DNA from: Flagellimonas onchidii
Lineage (GTDB): Bacteria; Bacteroidota; Bacteroidia; Flavobacteriales; Flavobacteriaceae
Assembly (NCBI RefSeq): GCF_004804315.1
Contig: NZ_SRXX01000014.1
Span: forward strand, 43,098-107,097
Reading direction: 5' to 3'
DNA: 64,000 bases
Shown: one piece after another, positions 1-9,315 of the stretch
Layout of the letters: every line of letters starts with the position of its first letter
Position numbering within the stretch: position 1 is the stretch's first letter
Notes under the pieces: model-generated
The model's input: the letters and a program-made list of their open reading frames with translations, nothing else
Told to the model about the DNA's origin: nothing
The model's database searches: none
Translations under genes and position numbers: made by a program

Positions 1-316
<316 letters not shown>

Positions 317-338
317 ATATTAAAAGACCTTGCTTAAT

Positions 339-1199
339 CTAATTGTTAAGTGCTTCCGCACCTCCAACAATCTCCAGGATTTCATTAGTAATAGCTGCTT
401 GTCTTGCTTTATTATATGTCAGTTTTAACTGATCTCTAAGCTCAGTAGCATTATCAGTTGCTTTGTGCATTGCTGTCATACGTGCTCCGTGCTCACTGGC
501 AAAGGAATCACGAATCGCCTTGTACAATTGTGTCTTCAATGACTTTGGAATCAACTGCTCTACGATTTCGGGTTTAGACGGCTCAAAAATGTAATCAGCT
601 GCACCTGAAGTATCCCCTTCAACAGGAACTAAAGGTAAAAATTGCTCTGTCATTACAATTTGTGTAGCAGCATTCTTGAATTTATTATAGACCAATTCAA
701 TTCTATCATAATTCCCTTCCGTAAAGTGGTCCATCAAATCTTGGGCAATTACGGCCACATTTTCAAAGGTCAAGTCATCATAAACTTCGCTATGGTTGGC
801 AACAACATTGTTCTTTTTTCCAATGATGTCATTTCCCTTCTTTCCAATCGCAATAAAATCCACCTGCTTACCTGCATAGGTTTGATCCAATAAAGCGTTG
901 GATTGTTTTATAATGTTGGAATTAAAGGCGCCGCATAATCCACGGTTGGAAGTAATGGCTACAATCAAAACCTTGTTTACCGCTCTGTTATCGGCAAACT
1001 TGCTTCCGGCATCACCATCTAAACTTGCGCTAAGACTTTGCAATAACTCGGTAAGTTTGTTTGCATAAGGACGCATCGCTGTAATGGCATCCTGGGCCTT
1101 TTTCAACTTTGCAGCAGATACCATTTTCATGGCACTGGTAATCTGCATCGTTGAAGATACCGAGGCTATCCTGTTTCGTATTTCCTTTAGATTTGCCAT
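339..1199 (-). CDS. atpG: F1F0 ATP synthase gamma subunit
   Basis: The 286-aa product is the central-stalk gamma subunit, which rotates inside the alpha/beta hexamer and couples proton flow to ATP synthesis. The N-terminus MANLKEIRNRIASV and the C-terminal helix with ITNEILEIVGGAEAL are both typical of gamma: the two ends form the coiled-coil shaft. Internal SNRGLCGAFN is the usual conserved block. Length is normal for the family. It is the last gene of the minus-strand atp operon, 13 bp after atpA, and is followed directly by a terminator. The usual next genes, atpD and atpC, are not here. Confidence 0.97.
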   Translation of the reverse strand: MANLKEIRNRIASVSSTMQITSAMKMVSAAKLKKAQDAITAMRPYANKLTELLQSLSASLDGDAGSKFADNRAVNKVLIVAITSNRGLCGAFNSNIIKQSNALLDQTYAGKQVDFIAIGKKGNDIIGKKNNVVANHSEVYDDLTFENVAVIAQDLMDHFTEGNYDRIELVYNKFKNAATQIVMTEQFLPLVPVEGDTSGAADYIFEPSKPEIVEQLIPKSLKTQLYKAIRDSFASEHGARMTAMHKATDNATELRDQLKLTYNKARQAAITNEILEIVGGAEALNN

Positions 1200-1212
1200 T
1201 TATCTATTGGGC

Positions 1213-2793
1213 TTAAGCTCTATATTTTCCTGAAAGATCCTTACAAACTGCTGTCAAGGTTTCTGTAACCTCATCGGTCAACTTACCAGCTTTCAAAGTA
1301 TCTAATACACCTCTGTGCTTGGCATTCAAGAATTCGATAAAATCAGTTTCAAATTCTTTTACCTTCTCAACAGGAACATCCTTCAACAAGTTTTTGGAAC
1401 CAGCGAAAATGATGGCTATCTGATCTTCAACGGTAAATGGGTCATTCTGCGCCTGCTTCAAGATTTCCACGTTTCTACGTCCTTTTTCGATAACGTTCAA
1501 CGTAGCGGCATCCAAATCGGAACCGAACTTAGCAAATGCTTCCAATTCACGGAACTGCGCTTGATCCAGTTTTAATGTACCTGCTACTTTCCTCATGGAC
1601 TTTACCTGGGCGGAACCACCTACACGAGATACGGAGATACCCACGTTAATCGCAGGACGTACACCTTGGTTGAACAAATCTTGCTCCAAGAATATCTGTC
1701 CGTCAGTAATCGAAATTACGTTGGTTGGGATATATGCAGAAACGTCACCTGCCTGTGTTTCGATAATTGGAAGAGCGGTTAAAGAACCTCCTCCTTTTAC
1801 CATTGGCTTCAATGCATCTGGTAAATCGTTCATGTTTTTTGCGATATCGTCATCAGCAATAACCTTAGCTGCACGCTCCAATAATCTTGAGTGCAAGTAG
1901 AAAACGTCACCAGGATATGCTTCACGTCCTGGAGGTCTTCTTAAAAGAAGTGATACCTCACGATATGCAACCGCCTGTTTTGATAAATCATCATAGATAA
2001 TCAAGGCTGGACGACCTGTATCCCTAAAGTATTCTCCAATCGCTGCACCAGCAAAAGGAGCATATACCTGCATAGGAGCAGGGTCAGATGCATTAGCTGC
2101 TACAATGGTCGTATAGGCCAAAGCTCCTTTTTCTTCCAAAGTCTTTGCTATGGCAGCAACGGTAGATGCTTTTTGTCCTACAGCTACATATATACAGTAC
2201 ACTGGTTCACCAGCATCGAAAAATTCTTTTTGGTTCAAGATGGTATCGATACAAACGGTAGTCTTACCCGTTTGACGGTCACCGATAACCAACTCACGCT
2301 GACCTCTACCGATTGGAATCATAGCGTCAATTGCCTTAACTCCAGTCTGCAAAGGCTCGTTTACCGGCTGACGGTAGATAACCCCAGGTGCTTTACGCTC
2401 CAATGGCATTTCGTAAGTGTCCCCAGCAATAGGTCCTTTTCCATCAATTGGATTACCAAGGGTATCAACCACACGGCCAACAATTCCTTCACCAACATTG
2501 ATAGATGCGATACGTTGCGTTCTTTTTACGGTCGCGCCTTCCATAACTTCTTTGGATGGGCCCAACAATACAACACCAACATTATCTTCTTCCAAGTTCA
2601 AAACAATACCTTCCATACCGCCATCGAACTCCACAAGCTCACCATATTGAGCGTTGGAAAGTCCGTACACACGGGCAATACCATCACCCACTTGCAATAC
2701 GGTACCTACTTCATCCAAGGAAGCGGTAGCTTCAAAACCTGCTAATTGTTCTTTCAAAATTGCTGATACCTCAGCGGCTTTTACTCCTGCCAT
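1213..2793 (-). CDS. atpA: F1F0 ATP synthase alpha subunit
   Basis: A 526-aa cytoplasmic F1 alpha subunit, the non-catalytic nucleotide-binding partner of beta. The Walker A loop GDRQTGKT is at residues 171-178, and the arginine-finger region SRVGGSAQ is in the second half. N-terminal beta-barrel, nucleotide-binding and C-terminal helical domains are all present and length is normal. It starts 2 bp after the atpH stop, so the two are translationally close. The long antisense open frames over this gene are shadows of its codon bias. Confidence 0.98.
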   Translation of the reverse strand: MAGVKAAEVSAILKEQLAGFEATASLDEVGTVLQVGDGIARVYGLSNAQYGELVEFDGGMEGIVLNLEEDNVGVVLLGPSKEVMEGATVKRTQRIASINVGEGIVGRVVDTLGNPIDGKGPIAGDTYEMPLERKAPGVIYRQPVNEPLQTGVKAIDAMIPIGRGQRELVIGDRQTGKTTVCIDTILNQKEFFDAGEPVYCIYVAVGQKASTVAAIAKTLEEKGALAYTTIVAANASDPAPMQVYAPFAGAAIGEYFRDTGRPALIIYDDLSKQAVAYREVSLLLRRPPGREAYPGDVFYLHSRLLERAAKVIADDDIAKNMNDLPDALKPMVKGGGSLTALPIIETQAGDVSAYIPTNVISITDGQIFLEQDLFNQGVRPAINVGISVSRVGGSAQVKSMRKVAGTLKLDQAQFRELEAFAKFGSDLDAATLNVIEKGRRNVEILKQAQNDPFTVEDQIAIIFAGSKNLLKDVPVEKVKEFETDFIEFLNAKHRGVLDTLKAGKLTDEVTETLTAVCKDLSGKYRA

Positions 2794-2795
2794 TT

Positions 2796-3335
2796 TTATA
2801 GACTATTTGTAAATTCTCTTTTTAATCCGTTCAATTTGTTGGCAACACTTGCATCATATTGCAAATCGCCAACGCGAAGTACAAATCCTCCTATGATGCT
2901 TTCATCAATCTTATTTTCAATGGTAACCTTGTTGCCAGTAATTTTAGTTACCTCTCCCAAAATCTTTTTCTCTAAATCAGCTGTCAAAGGAACCGCAGTA
3001 GTCACGTAGGCTACATCTTCACCTTTTAACTGCTCATGTAGAATGATATATTTTAAGGCCACCTCTTGCAGCAACGCAATTCGTTTGTTATCGGTCAAAG
3101 TTCCGATTAGGCCTTTTGTGATTTCACTGGACCCCTTAAAAATCTTTTGCAAGGAACTTTTCTTTACCTCCCCTTTTACCACAGGGCTTTCCAAAAGATT
3201 CTGGAGCTCCGTGTTTTCAGAAATGGTGGCTGAAATCTCCCGCATATCCTTTTCAACGGCATCTGCCGCTTTCTTTTCGATAGCGAAATCCAAGGTTGCT
3301 TTTGCGTAGCGTATGGCTGCCCTACTCTCGTTCAT
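2796..3335 (-). CDS. atpH: F1F0 ATP synthase delta subunit
   Basis: The 179-aa product is the F1 delta (OSCP-type) subunit that fixes the top of the alpha/beta hexamer to the peripheral stalk. Visible features are the N-terminal [16 protein letters not shown] helix and the C-terminal stretch with [20 protein letters not shown], the best conserved part of delta subunits. Size is normal. It sits 4 bp after atpF and 2 bp before atpA, as expected in an atpB-E-F-H-A-G order. Confidence 0.95.
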   Translation of the reverse strand: MNESRAAIRYAKATLDFAIEKKAADAVEKDMREISATISENTELQNLLESPVVKGEVKKSSLQKIFKGSSEITKGLIGTLTDNKRIALLQEVALKYIILHEQLKGEDVAYVTTAVPLTADLEKKILGEVTKITGNKVTIENKIDESIIGGFVLRVGDLQYDASVANKLNGLKREFTNSL

Positions 3336-3339
3336 CTTC

Positions 3340-3834
3340 CTAGTTCAATTTGATATCACCCAACATATCCTGAACCAACTTTTGTTGTTTCTTTTTATCG
3401 GACAATTCTTCTTTGATTACTTTTTCCGCAATATCGATGGAAAGATTGGCTACCTGCTCTTTGATATCGGCAACGGCTGCTTTCTTTTCGCTTTCGATAG
3501 TAGCTTGGGCCTGCTTAATCATCTTATCTCCCTCAGATTTAGCCTGCTCTTTTGCTTCGGAAATGATACCTTCTTTCAATTCTCTTGCTTCTTTGAGCAT
3601 AGCGTCTCTTTCAGCTCTTGCTTCTTTCAGGATACGTTCGTTGTCCGCCTGAAGATTTTGCATTTCTTTTTTGGCATCCTCAGCAGACTGCAATGCACTT
3701 TTTATAGACTCCTCTCTTTCACTTACGGCACCTAAAATAGGTTTCCACGCAAACTTTCTTAAAATCCCCAAAAGGATTAAAAATGTAATTGCTGTCCAAA
3801 AGACCAATCCAAACCCTGGGCTTACTAAATCCAT
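3340..3834 (-). CDS. atpF: F1F0 ATP synthase b subunit
   Basis: A 164-aa peripheral-stalk subunit. One membrane helix lies at about residues 8-25 (FGLVFWTAITFLILLGILRK), followed by a long charged alpha-helix rich in Ala, Glu, Lys and Gln (REESIKSALQSAEDAKKEM onward) that would dimerise along the stator stalk. Only one b-type gene is present, so a homodimer is likely. It is separated from atpE by a 93-bp gap holding a strong hairpin, the longest spacing in this part of the operon. Confidence 0.96.
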   Translation of the reverse strand: MDLVSPGFGLVFWTAITFLILLGILRKFAWKPILGAVSEREESIKSALQSAEDAKKEMQNLQADNERILKEARAERDAMLKEARELKEGIISEAKEQAKSEGDKMIKQAQATIESEKKAAVADIKEQVANLSIDIAEKVIKEELSDKKKQQKLVQDMLGDIKLN

Positions 3835-3886
3835 TTCTTAGTGTTTTTAACTAATTCAAATTTTGTCTTAACTATTATAAGCAATA

Positions 3887-3919
3887 GATAAGGAAGCAAC
3901 CAACCGTTGCTTCCTTATC
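3887..3919 (-). promoter_or_regulatory. Strong intercistronic hairpin between atpE and atpF
   Basis: A perfect 13-bp stem (3887-3899 pairs with 3907-3919, arm GATAAGGAAGCAA) with a 7-nt loop lies 8 bp after the atpE stop. There is no T-run after it on the minus strand, so it is not a normal terminator. The likely role, inferred from position, is to stabilise the 3' end of an atpE-containing transcript or attenuate read-through, helping make the c subunit in excess. Confidence 0.7.
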
Positions 3920-3927
3920 AAAATCAT

Positions 3928-4164
<237 letters not shown>

Positions 4165-5247
4165 TTAATGATGTTCTTCTTCTGTTGCCATTCCAAAATA
4201 AAGGGCAGACAATATTGTAAAAATATATGCTTGTATAGCTGTCACAACAATTTCAATAACTGTAATAAACAATGAGAACAAAACAGAAATTGGTGCTACC
4301 GCTATCGTTTCAAAAATGAAAATCAATGACATTAAGGCCAAGATGATAATGTGACCTGCTGTTATATTGGCAAAAAGACGAATCATAAGAGAAATCGGCT
4401 TTGTAAAAATGCCTATCAATTCTATTGGCATTAAAAATATTTTCATTGGCACTGGCACACCGGGCATCCAGAAAATATGTTTCCAGTAATTTTTATTGCC
4501 ACTAAATATTGTAATAATAAAAGTGAAAACAGCCAACGTAAGTGTAAATGCGATATTACCGCTTAGGTTAGCTCCGTTTAGGATTGGTATAAGTCCAAAA
4601 ACATTATTAATCCAAATAAAAAAGAAAATAGTCAACAAATAAGGCATATACCTTTTATACTTATGCTCACCTATCATTGGCTTTGCGATATCGTCCCTAA
4701 CAAAAACAATTAAAGGCTCAATAAATCCGGCGATACCTGTAGGCACATTATTTTCTGATTTTTTATACACCCTGGCAGCTGAAGTAAATATTATAATAAG
4801 CACCAATACAGAAACCCACATCATCAATACATTTCTAGTAATTGAAATGTTTAATGGTTTTGAGGCATTTACAGGATGGTGTTTGTCATCAAATTCTATT
4901 GAAGCCGCACCTTCATTTAACTTGTATATTTTCTCGTGGAACTTGACAAATTTTTCGCCATTTTTCTCCACGACCACTTTACCGCTATCATCATGATGAA
5001 ACTTACTTGACATGAATGATGTCAGGCCATTATCCGTCCATAAAATTATGGGCAAAGAAATTGAAATAGGTTTGCCGTTGAAGTCGATAACATGAAATTC
5101 ATGAGCATCTTTTACGTGATGCATGATCATTTTATTGGGGTCAAATTTTTTATCTGATTCTGTGTCATCTTTATAGTTGGCAAAACCAGCAATAGGCAGT
5201 GCAAGTAAAAGTCCTAAAAAAACTGCGCCAAAAGTACTTATTCGCAT
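4165..5247 (-). CDS. atpB: F1F0 ATP synthase a subunit with exported N-terminal extension
   Basis: A 360-aa a subunit, long for the family (about 250-270 aa in many bacteria). Residues 1-24 look like a signal peptide (MRISTFGAVFLGLLLALPIAGF). Residues about 25-135 are a polar, His/Asp/Lys-rich domain that should lie in the periplasm. The canonical multi-helix part follows, with the essential half-channel arginine at Arg290 (MIRLFANITAGHI). Extended a subunits of this sort are common in Bacteroidota. It starts about 90 bp after the small membrane gene upstream and is followed by atpE. Confidence 0.95.
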   Translation of the reverse strand: MRISTFGAVFLGLLLALPIAGFANYKDDTESDKKFDPNKMIMHHVKDAHEFHVIDFNGKPISISLPIILWTDNGLTSFMSSKFHHDDSGKVVVEKNGEKFVKFHEKIYKLNEGAASIEFDDKHHPVNASKPLNISITRNVLMMWVSVLVLIIIFTSAARVYKKSENNVPTGIAGFIEPLIVFVRDDIAKPMIGEHKYKRYMPYLLTIFFFIWINNVFGLIPILNGANLSGNIAFTLTLAVFTFIITIFSGNKNYWKHIFWMPGVPVPMKIFLMPIELIGIFTKPISLMIRLFANITAGHIIILALMSLIFIFETIAVAPISVLFSLFITVIEIVVTAIQAYIFTILSALYFGMATEEEHH

Positions 5248-5335
5248 TCGTTCGTCAGATTAAAAAATACCCTTCTAAAAATTCGGTGCAAATGTACATC
5301 ACATTATATTAACTGACAAACAATAATAACACCGA

Positions 5336-5734
5336 TTATTTATGGGCTAAAAATTGATTAATACTGTAAACTTCAAATGCTAAAAAAACGAAATAAGGAA
5401 TAAAAAAATTAGTGACGTCTCCAATCTTATTTGGAGCCTCGGAAAGGAACAATGGCAAAAGAAATAGAACAACCAAAAACATCTTTAACACCATCAATAA
5501 AATAAACGCATTAAAGACTTGAGTTTGCCCATTTGAAAATCGAAAATTAATAATAGAATAGACTATTAATACTGATATTGTGTGAAAGACATAGACATTC
5601 CACAAGGGTATGATAAGTTCCTCTTCAGAAAACAGGGCATTCAATAAATATGCATGTAGCAAATAAAGAATTACAGCTCCAACAACTAATTGCACTATAA
5701 AAAGCAATTGACGCTTTTTAAAAGAATCTGCCAT
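5336..5734 (-). CDS. Small four-helix membrane protein of the atp operon (DUF6168-like)
   Basis: About 132 aa with four hydrophobic segments (FIVQLVVGAVILYLLHAYLL; VYVFHTISVLIVYSII; AFILLMVLKMFLVVLFLLP; FFIPYFVFLAFEVYSI). The place between atpZ and atpB is where AtpI-type assembly proteins are found, and I recall this family in flavobacteria as DUF6168; no catalytic motif is visible. An AtpI-like role in c-ring assembly or cation supply is inference from position. The ATG at 5734 is chosen; a TTG at 5743 overlapping the atpZ stop is the alternative start. Confidence 0.75.
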   Translation of the reverse strand: MADSFKKRQLLFIVQLVVGAVILYLLHAYLLNALFSEEELIIPLWNVYVFHTISVLIVYSIINFRFSNGQTQVFNAFILLMVLKMFLVVLFLLPLFLSEAPNKIGDVTNFFIPYFVFLAFEVYSINQFLAHK

Positions 5735-5739
5735 GGTAT

Positions 5740-5973
5740 TCAACGATTAGACATCTTTATAATTTGCTTAATCACAAAATATATAGAAATTAAAACCGCA
5801 AATAAAGAACAAATAACAGTATAAACAGAGTGTTCGTTAGGAAACTTTTCGTCTAAAAAAACACCTAAATAAGTTCCCCCTCCAATAATTGCAATCATTT
5901 GGAAGGCAATTCCCGAAAATCTTGCATAGGAATTTAAGGGTTTTTTCTTCTTAGGAGACTTTTGCTGGCTCAT
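5740..5973 (-). CDS. atpZ: AtpZ/AtpI family small membrane protein
   Basis: A 77-aa protein with a Lys-rich N-terminus (KSPKKKKP) and two membrane helices: FSGIAFQMIAIIGGGTYLGV with the Gly cluster typical of AtpZ/AtpI, and YTVICSLFAVLISIYFVI. Family members help assemble the F0 sector or import Mg/Ca. Its first 23 bp overlap the end of the bactofilin gene, so the two are translationally coupled. Confidence 0.85.
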   Translation of the reverse strand: MSQQKSPKKKKPLNSYARFSGIAFQMIAIIGGGTYLGVFLDEKFPNEHSVYTVICSLFAVLISIYFVIKQIIKMSNR

Positions 5974-6382
5974 TTGCTTTGGCAGACTGCAGCTTAGATG
6001 TGCTTGAAGCAGCTTCGACTACTCCTTTGCCCATGGTACAGGCTGCGTTAAATGTAGCACCTGGCTCAACAGCTAATTTAGAAACGCTTACCGTACCTTC
6101 GATGATGGCAGATGCCTTTAGCGAAAGCAAGTCCTTAACAGCCAATTCACCGTTGAACTTTCCTTCAATATCCGCATTTACGCATTCTACTTTTCCATTG
6201 ATGTAGCCATCTTTACCGATAACTATCTTGCCTGAGGTTTTCACGTTACCTTCTAATTTCCCATCAATTCTGAAATCTGCTTCGGAAGTGATGTTTCCTT
6301 TTATTTTGGTGTTCTTTTCAATTCTATTGGGCTGTCCTCCAAATTCTGTCATAGGTCGAGGTTTTTTGTTATCTGAAAACAT
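5951..6382 (-). CDS. Bactofilin (polymer-forming cytoskeletal protein)
   Basis: A 143-aa bactofilin. A polar N-terminal tail is followed by a core of short repeats (IKGNITSEADFRIDGKLEGN, GKIVIGKDGYINGKVE, ADIEGKFNGELAVKD, IIEGTVSVSKL) that form the right-handed beta-helix of the family, then a disordered C-terminal tail. Bactofilins self-assemble into filaments without nucleotide and scaffold envelope processes. It lies 6 bp after porW and overlaps atpZ, so it is in one transcript with both. Sharing an operon with the gliding/secretion lipoprotein suggests a link to envelope organisation, but this is inference. Confidence 0.92.
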   Translation of the reverse strand: MFSDNKKPRPMTEFGGQPNRIEKNTKIKGNITSEADFRIDGKLEGNVKTSGKIVIGKDGYINGKVECVNADIEGKFNGELAVKDLLSLKASAIIEGTVSVSKLAVEPGATFNAACTMGKGVVEAASSTSKLQSAKANEPAKVS

Positions 6383-6388
6383 TGTGTT

Positions 6389-8935
6389 CTAGGGTTTTGG
6401 GGTTGAAATATGTTCTTTGTATGATTCTAAATTCTTGTGGACCTGAATGATTTTGTAATTGTTGGATAAAACTACAAAATTCTCATCGTTGATTCGGTAG
6501 TCCTTATTCTTTTTTATAAGCTCTGCATAGCCTAGGGCAAAATCCTTAGATCTAAAACCGTGAACCACGACAAATTGATCTTCCAAATTGTATATGTCTT
6601 TGGAAACAACGTTTTTGTAGTTCAAATCCTTAATCGATTCTTCCAATCGTTTTTTAAGTTTCAAAGCTTTTTCGTTATCTCGTATTTTGAATGGAAATAC
6701 TACTTTCCAATTCCCTTTTGATGCATCATCCAAAAAGACTTTGGATTCCAATTTAGGTAACTGATTGGCCACAATTTGTTCGGCTTTTTTGCCTTCGACG
6801 TTATTCGGATAGGTCAATGCCACATAATTGAGAGCTTCTTTAAAGGCTTCGAACCCTTGTAGACGTCCTATTGCATTTGCCTTCAACATTTCAAATTTTG
6901 GAACAATCGGGTCTCCGGTAAATTTATTGATAAACTCCTGGGACAGGGTTATTACTTGAAGGTACTGTTGCTTTTCATATAATTTATAAAGAGCAGCATA
7001 TTGAGCATCTGGACTATCGGCATTACCTTCCAAAACCACTTGTGGATTGAGCAATATCTCGGCATAACGGGTGTTAGGATGATTAGTGATAATATCCTGC
7101 TTCATATTGTCGGCCAAAGGGCTTCCTGTTTCCTCATAAATTTTGAAAAGATTGTATTTGGATGGAAGTATCAGCCTTTCTTCTGGTTCAAGGTCTAAGA
7201 CCCGTTCCAACTTTGCAGCGGCCAGCAGGTTATCCTTGAATTTTTCCTTATAAATCAGTCCTAACTGATAATTAGCAAAGTTCCTTTCGCCTCTAAGACT
7301 GTCAATAACGGTAAAGTCAGTAGGTACTTGTTCCAAATAAAAATCTACGGAGTATTTCTGATCTTCAGATATGTCGGTATTGGATTGGACTCCAGCTGCA
7401 ACATCCTGTCCTGTAGCTTCGGATGGCAGTAACCTTGCTTTATTGCTCCAGCGCCAATCATCCTCCAGTGCACGATTGCCCCAACGGGTCCTAAACTCAT
7501 TTTTGCCATAGCCCAAGCTGGTAATATTATAGAAATAGAACTTCCCTCTATTTTCTTTTCCTCCTTTGGTTTCGGCAAAGGCCGCAAACCCAGCCGTTGT
7601 TCTTTCCAATTCTTTTTGGGTCGCTTCCTCTTCCTTGCGTTTGAGTTCGGCAATGAAATCCTCAAAATAAGCTTTGCGTTCTGCTTCCGGCATTTCATAT
7701 AAGGTGATCACACTATCGGTATGCTGTACAATGTCCTCATATTTAATTACATCCTCGAGGTTGTCCAACTTCTTTTTTATGCTCCTGTGCTTTTTGGTGT
7801 TTACCACAAGGTTGGTCAACGTACTATCATAATAAGCTCCAGCTGTTTTGTACTCATCCATGTCAAAATAATAATCGGCCAGACTTTGATAGTTCAACGC
7901 ATTTAATTTGCGCTCTGTTTTATTGGTGGACAAGGATTTATTGTAATAAGCTATGCCAAGGCTGTCGGACTCATTGGCCATATGGTATTGGGCAATCTCC
8001 CGATAGATTTTATCAAGGAAGGGTCGATTTTCGCGATTTTCTTCCAAGTCGGTCAAGTACTCCAACAGTTCCTCTCGATTTGCATCGGTAACCTCAGTGT
8101 TCTGAATTTTTTTGAGATGTGCATTGATCATATAAACCCGTGGCGATTTTCTGTTCAACGCAATCACCTTGTCAAAAGCATAATTAGCACTATCCTTATG
8201 TCTTAGTTGGTTGTATAGCTGCCCAATGATGAATAGGTATCTTCCTCTTTCAGCATTCTTTTTGGTATAAGCTTGGGCTATCTTTAATTTTTGTATCGCC
8301 GTATCCCTGACTTTTAAATCAATATAACACTGGGCCAATACCGCATTGGCATCTGCATATTCCTGATCTTTTAGGCTTTCATATTTGAAAAGTCTTTTTA
8401 GATTTTTGATGGCCAACTCTGGATTATCCAAGCGCATGTTGGTCTTTTCACGCCAGATAGTGGCTTCATTTAATTTATCACTCTCAACATATTTTCGAAG
8501 CACATAATTGAAGGATTCTAAAGCTGGAATATAGCGTTGGTCGAAGTATCGTGCCTTTCCCAATAACAAAAATGCCTCATCAGTCTGAGGGTTGCGTTCC
8601 TCATCCTTAATGTCCATACTATGTTTTTGAATGGCTTTTGTGGCCTTCTCCTCCGCAATTATAAAGTTGGGGTTATTGTCCTCCGAATCTAGTTTGATTT
8701 CCTCTGTAACCTCGAGGCGTTCTACGGGAAGGATTTCCCAAAAATCATCTCGGTAGTTTGAATTAAGTTCCTCTCTTCCTTGCTCAAAGGCAATATTGCC
8801 ATTGTACAACACATTGTACTTGGTCTTTAGGGCATGCCAATTACGATTTATAAAGGCATCCTTTTTTGTGGAACAGGAGTTAAAAAAGACTCCCGCCAAT
8901 AGAGAGATTATAAAAACTTGATGTTGAAGCTTCAA
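6389..8935 (-). CDS. porW: Type IX secretion/gliding periplasmic lipoprotein PorW/SprE
   Basis: An 848-aa lipoprotein with lipobox Cys21 (VFFNSC followed by STKKDAF) and the family opening RNWHALKTKYNVLYNGN. Many TPR-like helical pairs follow (for example DEAFLLLGKARYFDQRYIPA and ADANAVLAQCYIDLKVRDTA). The C-terminal part has the usual low-similarity SPOR-like region. This is the PorW family, called SprE in Flavobacterium johnsoniae, needed for type IX secretion and gliding. The start is a TTG: no in-frame ATG lies between the upstream stop and the signal peptide, and MKLQHQVFIISLL is a good signal start. It is the first gene of the bactofilin-atp transcript. Confidence 0.9.
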   Translation of the reverse strand: MKLQHQVFIISLLAGVFFNSCSTKKDAFINRNWHALKTKYNVLYNGNIAFEQGREELNSNYRDDFWEILPVERLEVTEEIKLDSEDNNPNFIIAEEKATKAIQKHSMDIKDEERNPQTDEAFLLLGKARYFDQRYIPALESFNYVLRKYVESDKLNEATIWREKTNMRLDNPELAIKNLKRLFKYESLKDQEYADANAVLAQCYIDLKVRDTAIQKLKIAQAYTKKNAERGRYLFIIGQLYNQLRHKDSANYAFDKVIALNRKSPRVYMINAHLKKIQNTEVTDANREELLEYLTDLEENRENRPFLDKIYREIAQYHMANESDSLGIAYYNKSLSTNKTERKLNALNYQSLADYYFDMDEYKTAGAYYDSTLTNLVVNTKKHRSIKKKLDNLEDVIKYEDIVQHTDSVITLYEMPEAERKAYFEDFIAELKRKEEEATQKELERTTAGFAAFAETKGGKENRGKFYFYNITSLGYGKNEFRTRWGNRALEDDWRWSNKARLLPSEATGQDVAAGVQSNTDISEDQKYSVDFYLEQVPTDFTVIDSLRGERNFANYQLGLIYKEKFKDNLLAAAKLERVLDLEPEERLILPSKYNLFKIYEETGSPLADNMKQDIITNHPNTRYAEILLNPQVVLEGNADSPDAQYAALYKLYEKQQYLQVITLSQEFINKFTGDPIVPKFEMLKANAIGRLQGFEAFKEALNYVALTYPNNVEGKKAEQIVANQLPKLESKVFLDDASKGNWKVVFPFKIRDNEKALKLKKRLEESIKDLNYKNVVSKDIYNLEDQFVVVHGFRSKDFALGYAELIKKNKDYRINDENFVVLSNNYKIIQVHKNLESYKEHISTPKP

Positions 8936-8940
8936 AATTA

Positions 8941-9112
8941 TAGGTAATCGTGTTTTACCTTAACTGAAAAACGCTCAGTTTATTATAAGGCTCATCGGTA
9001 AAATGCAATTATTTTATCTTATCAGTTAAACATGCGACTAAACAACATCTGTTCAAGATAATTTCGTTTAGATATTATTTGGCTATCACGCTCTGGTTCG
9101 TTGGATGATTCG
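8941..9112. other. Intergenic region upstream of porW
   Basis: No gene is seen. It should hold the promoter of the porW-bactofilin-atp transcript, but no clean minus-strand TAnnTTTG box at a usable distance was found. A small inverted repeat (AACTGA at 8962-8967 with TCAGTT at 8975-8980) could be a regulator site or chance. Confidence 0.4.
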
Positions 9113-9272
9113 TTCATTTTGTCTTGAAACAAAACGAACCAAAAATTCAAGAAGATTTCAAGGAAATTTTTGTGTTAAAATCACAAAACCACTGGTAAAT
9201 TCATTCGCTCCATGCTCCTTTTTGCTATGCAAAACGCACTTCCGCTCGATTTACAGTTATTTCTGGGAAATC
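9113..9272 (+). repeat. 160-bp structured dispersed repeat, copy A
   Basis: This stretch aligns without gaps to the reverse complement of 59086-59245, with 24 mismatches in 160 positions by hand count (about 85% identity). It contains three short hairpins: TTTTGT/ACAAAA (9117-9134), TTTTGTG/CACAAAA (9168-9188) and TTTTGC/GCAAAA (9220-9234). All three stems are identical in the two copies while their loops differ, suggesting selection on structure. There is no long open frame of its own. It lies in the gap between porW and the GlxA-type gene. Confidence 0.85.
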
Positions 9273-9315
9273 TTCACCTCAAAATTCCATTAATCCAATC
9301 ATCTAAAACTACACA

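Noticed and set aside
2173..2745. 190-codon open frame antisense to atpA
   Set aside because: It is wholly inside atpA, has no recognisable domain, and follows from the codon bias of the real gene.
8933..8940. Minus-strand TAATTTTG as promoter of porW
   Set aside because: It overlaps the TTG start codon; a transcript starting from it would lack the signal peptide start, and no later start codon fits.
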